Assembly (NCBI GenBank): GCA_050249355.1
Contig: JBFWQQ010000108.1
Location: forward strand, 1-6,074
Origin: CAZAQK01 sp050249355
GTDB taxonomy: Bacteria; Pseudomonadota; Alphaproteobacteria; Rickettsiales; SXRF01
Length of the DNA stretch: 6,074 bases
Direction: 5' to 3'
Made by a program: the position numbers and the translations under genes. The notes beneath the pieces are model-generated. The model did no database searches and was not told where the DNA came from. It worked only from the letters and a program-made list of their open reading frames with translations. The stretch's first letter is position 1, and each line of letters opens with the position of its first letter. Shown here piece after piece: positions 5,585-6,074 of the stretch.

Positions 5585-6074
5585 TGTCTTGCTTTTTAAT
5601 AAAAGCTATCAAGGCATTTATCGCGGCTGGTGTAATCCCCTGAATTTTACACGCCGCCCCTATAGTATGAGGCCGATTTTTTGACAGTTTCAATCGTAGT
5701 TCTGAGGAAAGCGATGGGAAATTTTCATAGCTGACATGCGAAGGAATAGTGAGCCCCTCCTCTCTTTTAAAGCTATCAATGTCCATTTGTTGACGGGTCA
5801 GATAGCCAGAATAGCCGCTTTCAATTTCTAGTTGTTCGAGTATATCAGTAGGGATGTTTCCAAGTTCCGGCCATATTTTCTCCAAATCATATCGAGAAAT
5901 ATCATTATACGAGAGTAATTCGTAAGCACTTCTGCGGATTCCATCACGGTTTATATGGATATTGAATCTGGCGGCTTCATTGGGTGTTACGGTATTTCTG
6001 TGTAGCGTTTCACGTGAAATATTAAGATCGCAAACCTTGTTTTTAAAGGCGTTTTCGCGGTTTTGCGAAACGCA
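5565..6074 (-). CDS. mnmG: tRNA uridine-5-carboxymethylaminomethyl(34) synthesis enzyme MnmG, 3' part
   Basis: MnmG (GidA) is the FAD- and NADH-using partner of MnmE that builds the (carboxymethyl)aminomethyl group on the wobble uridine of several tRNAs. Only the last 169 residues are here. The frame is open to the right edge, so the FAD-binding part lies outside. Visible C-terminal signatures are TPNEAARFNIHINRDGIRRS followed by AYELLSY (about 5913-5990), a PEL motif (IWPELG), IESGYSGYLTRQQ near 5800, SELRLKLSKNRPHTIGAACK, and IQGITPAAINALIAFIKK before the stop. This helical C-terminal domain contacts MnmE and tRNA in the known family. The codon at 5885-5883 is TTG encoding an internal Leu and is not a start. 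The end overlaps rsmG by 20 bp. G+C is low, like rsmG (197 of 480 over 5581-6060). A parS-like site sits at 6006-6021. Confidence 0.96.
   Translation of the reverse strand, partial: CVSQNRENAFKNKVCDLNISRETLHRNTVTPNEAARFNIHINRDGIRRSAYELLSYNDISRYDLEKIWPELGNIPTDILEQLEIESGYSGYLTRQQMDIDSFKREEGLTIPSHVSYENFPSLSSELRLKLSKNRPHTIGAACKIQGITPAAINALIAFIKKQDNDTHAA
6006..6021. other. parS-like ParB-binding site (site 3, in mnmG)
   Basis: The plus strand reads CGTTTCACGTGAAATA, 14 of 16 against the parS consensus, the best of the three. It includes the exact 12-bp palindromic core TTTCACGTGAAA at 6008-6019. It lies in the mnmG frame as Ile-Ser-Arg-Glu-Thr. Location in the gid-par cluster fits known alphaproteobacterial parS placement. 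Confidence 0.8.

Noticed and set aside
5565..5885. A separate 106-residue gene starting at TTG 5885
   Set aside because: The frame continues upstream without a stop to the window edge, and the added residues carry MnmG motifs, so this is the end of mnmG.
1..6074. A previously undescribed system, mobile element, CRISPR array or RNA gene
   Set aside because: Nearly every base belongs to seven recognised core genes, in an order familiar from alphaproteobacteria. No repeats of array type, transposase, tRNA or rRNA were seen.

Overview
The window carries seven tightly packed housekeeping genes in two convergent blocks and has essentially no non-coding DNA. Gene content and order (leuS, lptE and holA facing parB, parA, rsmG and mnmG), the CGF-x-PMY mature N-terminus of LptE, the LeuRS variant with two Cys-x2-Cys pairs, and parS-like sites in the gid genes all point to an alphaproteobacterial chromosome near its replication origin. 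I cannot name a genus.

Plus strand, 1-3190: the 3' two thirds of leuS (leucyl-tRNA synthetase), then lptE (outer-membrane lipoprotein of LPS export), then holA (delta subunit of the DNA polymerase III clamp loader). The three overlap (17 bp, then an ATGA junction) and must be one transcription unit. Minus strand, read from the right edge: the 3' end of mnmG (tRNA uridine modification), rsmG (16S rRNA m7G527 methyltransferase), parA and parB (chromosome segregation). mnmG and rsmG overlap by 20 bp, rsmG and parA share one base (TGATG), and parA and parB are 17 bp apart with a strong Shine-Dalgarno before parB. The two blocks meet tail to tail with 8 bp between stop codons.

The main structure beyond the genes is a set of three parS-like ParB-binding sites inside rsmG (two) and mnmG (one), next to the parAB genes that would act on them. 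All three lie in the same codon register, so each encodes a (Val/Ile)-Ser-(His/Arg)-(Glu/Gly)-Thr stretch. Base composition also falls from about 58% G+C in sampled holA blocks to about 40% in rsmG and mnmG. I see no mobile element, CRISPR array, RNA gene, defence module or unknown gene. This looks like an ordinary core-genome region rather than a new system.
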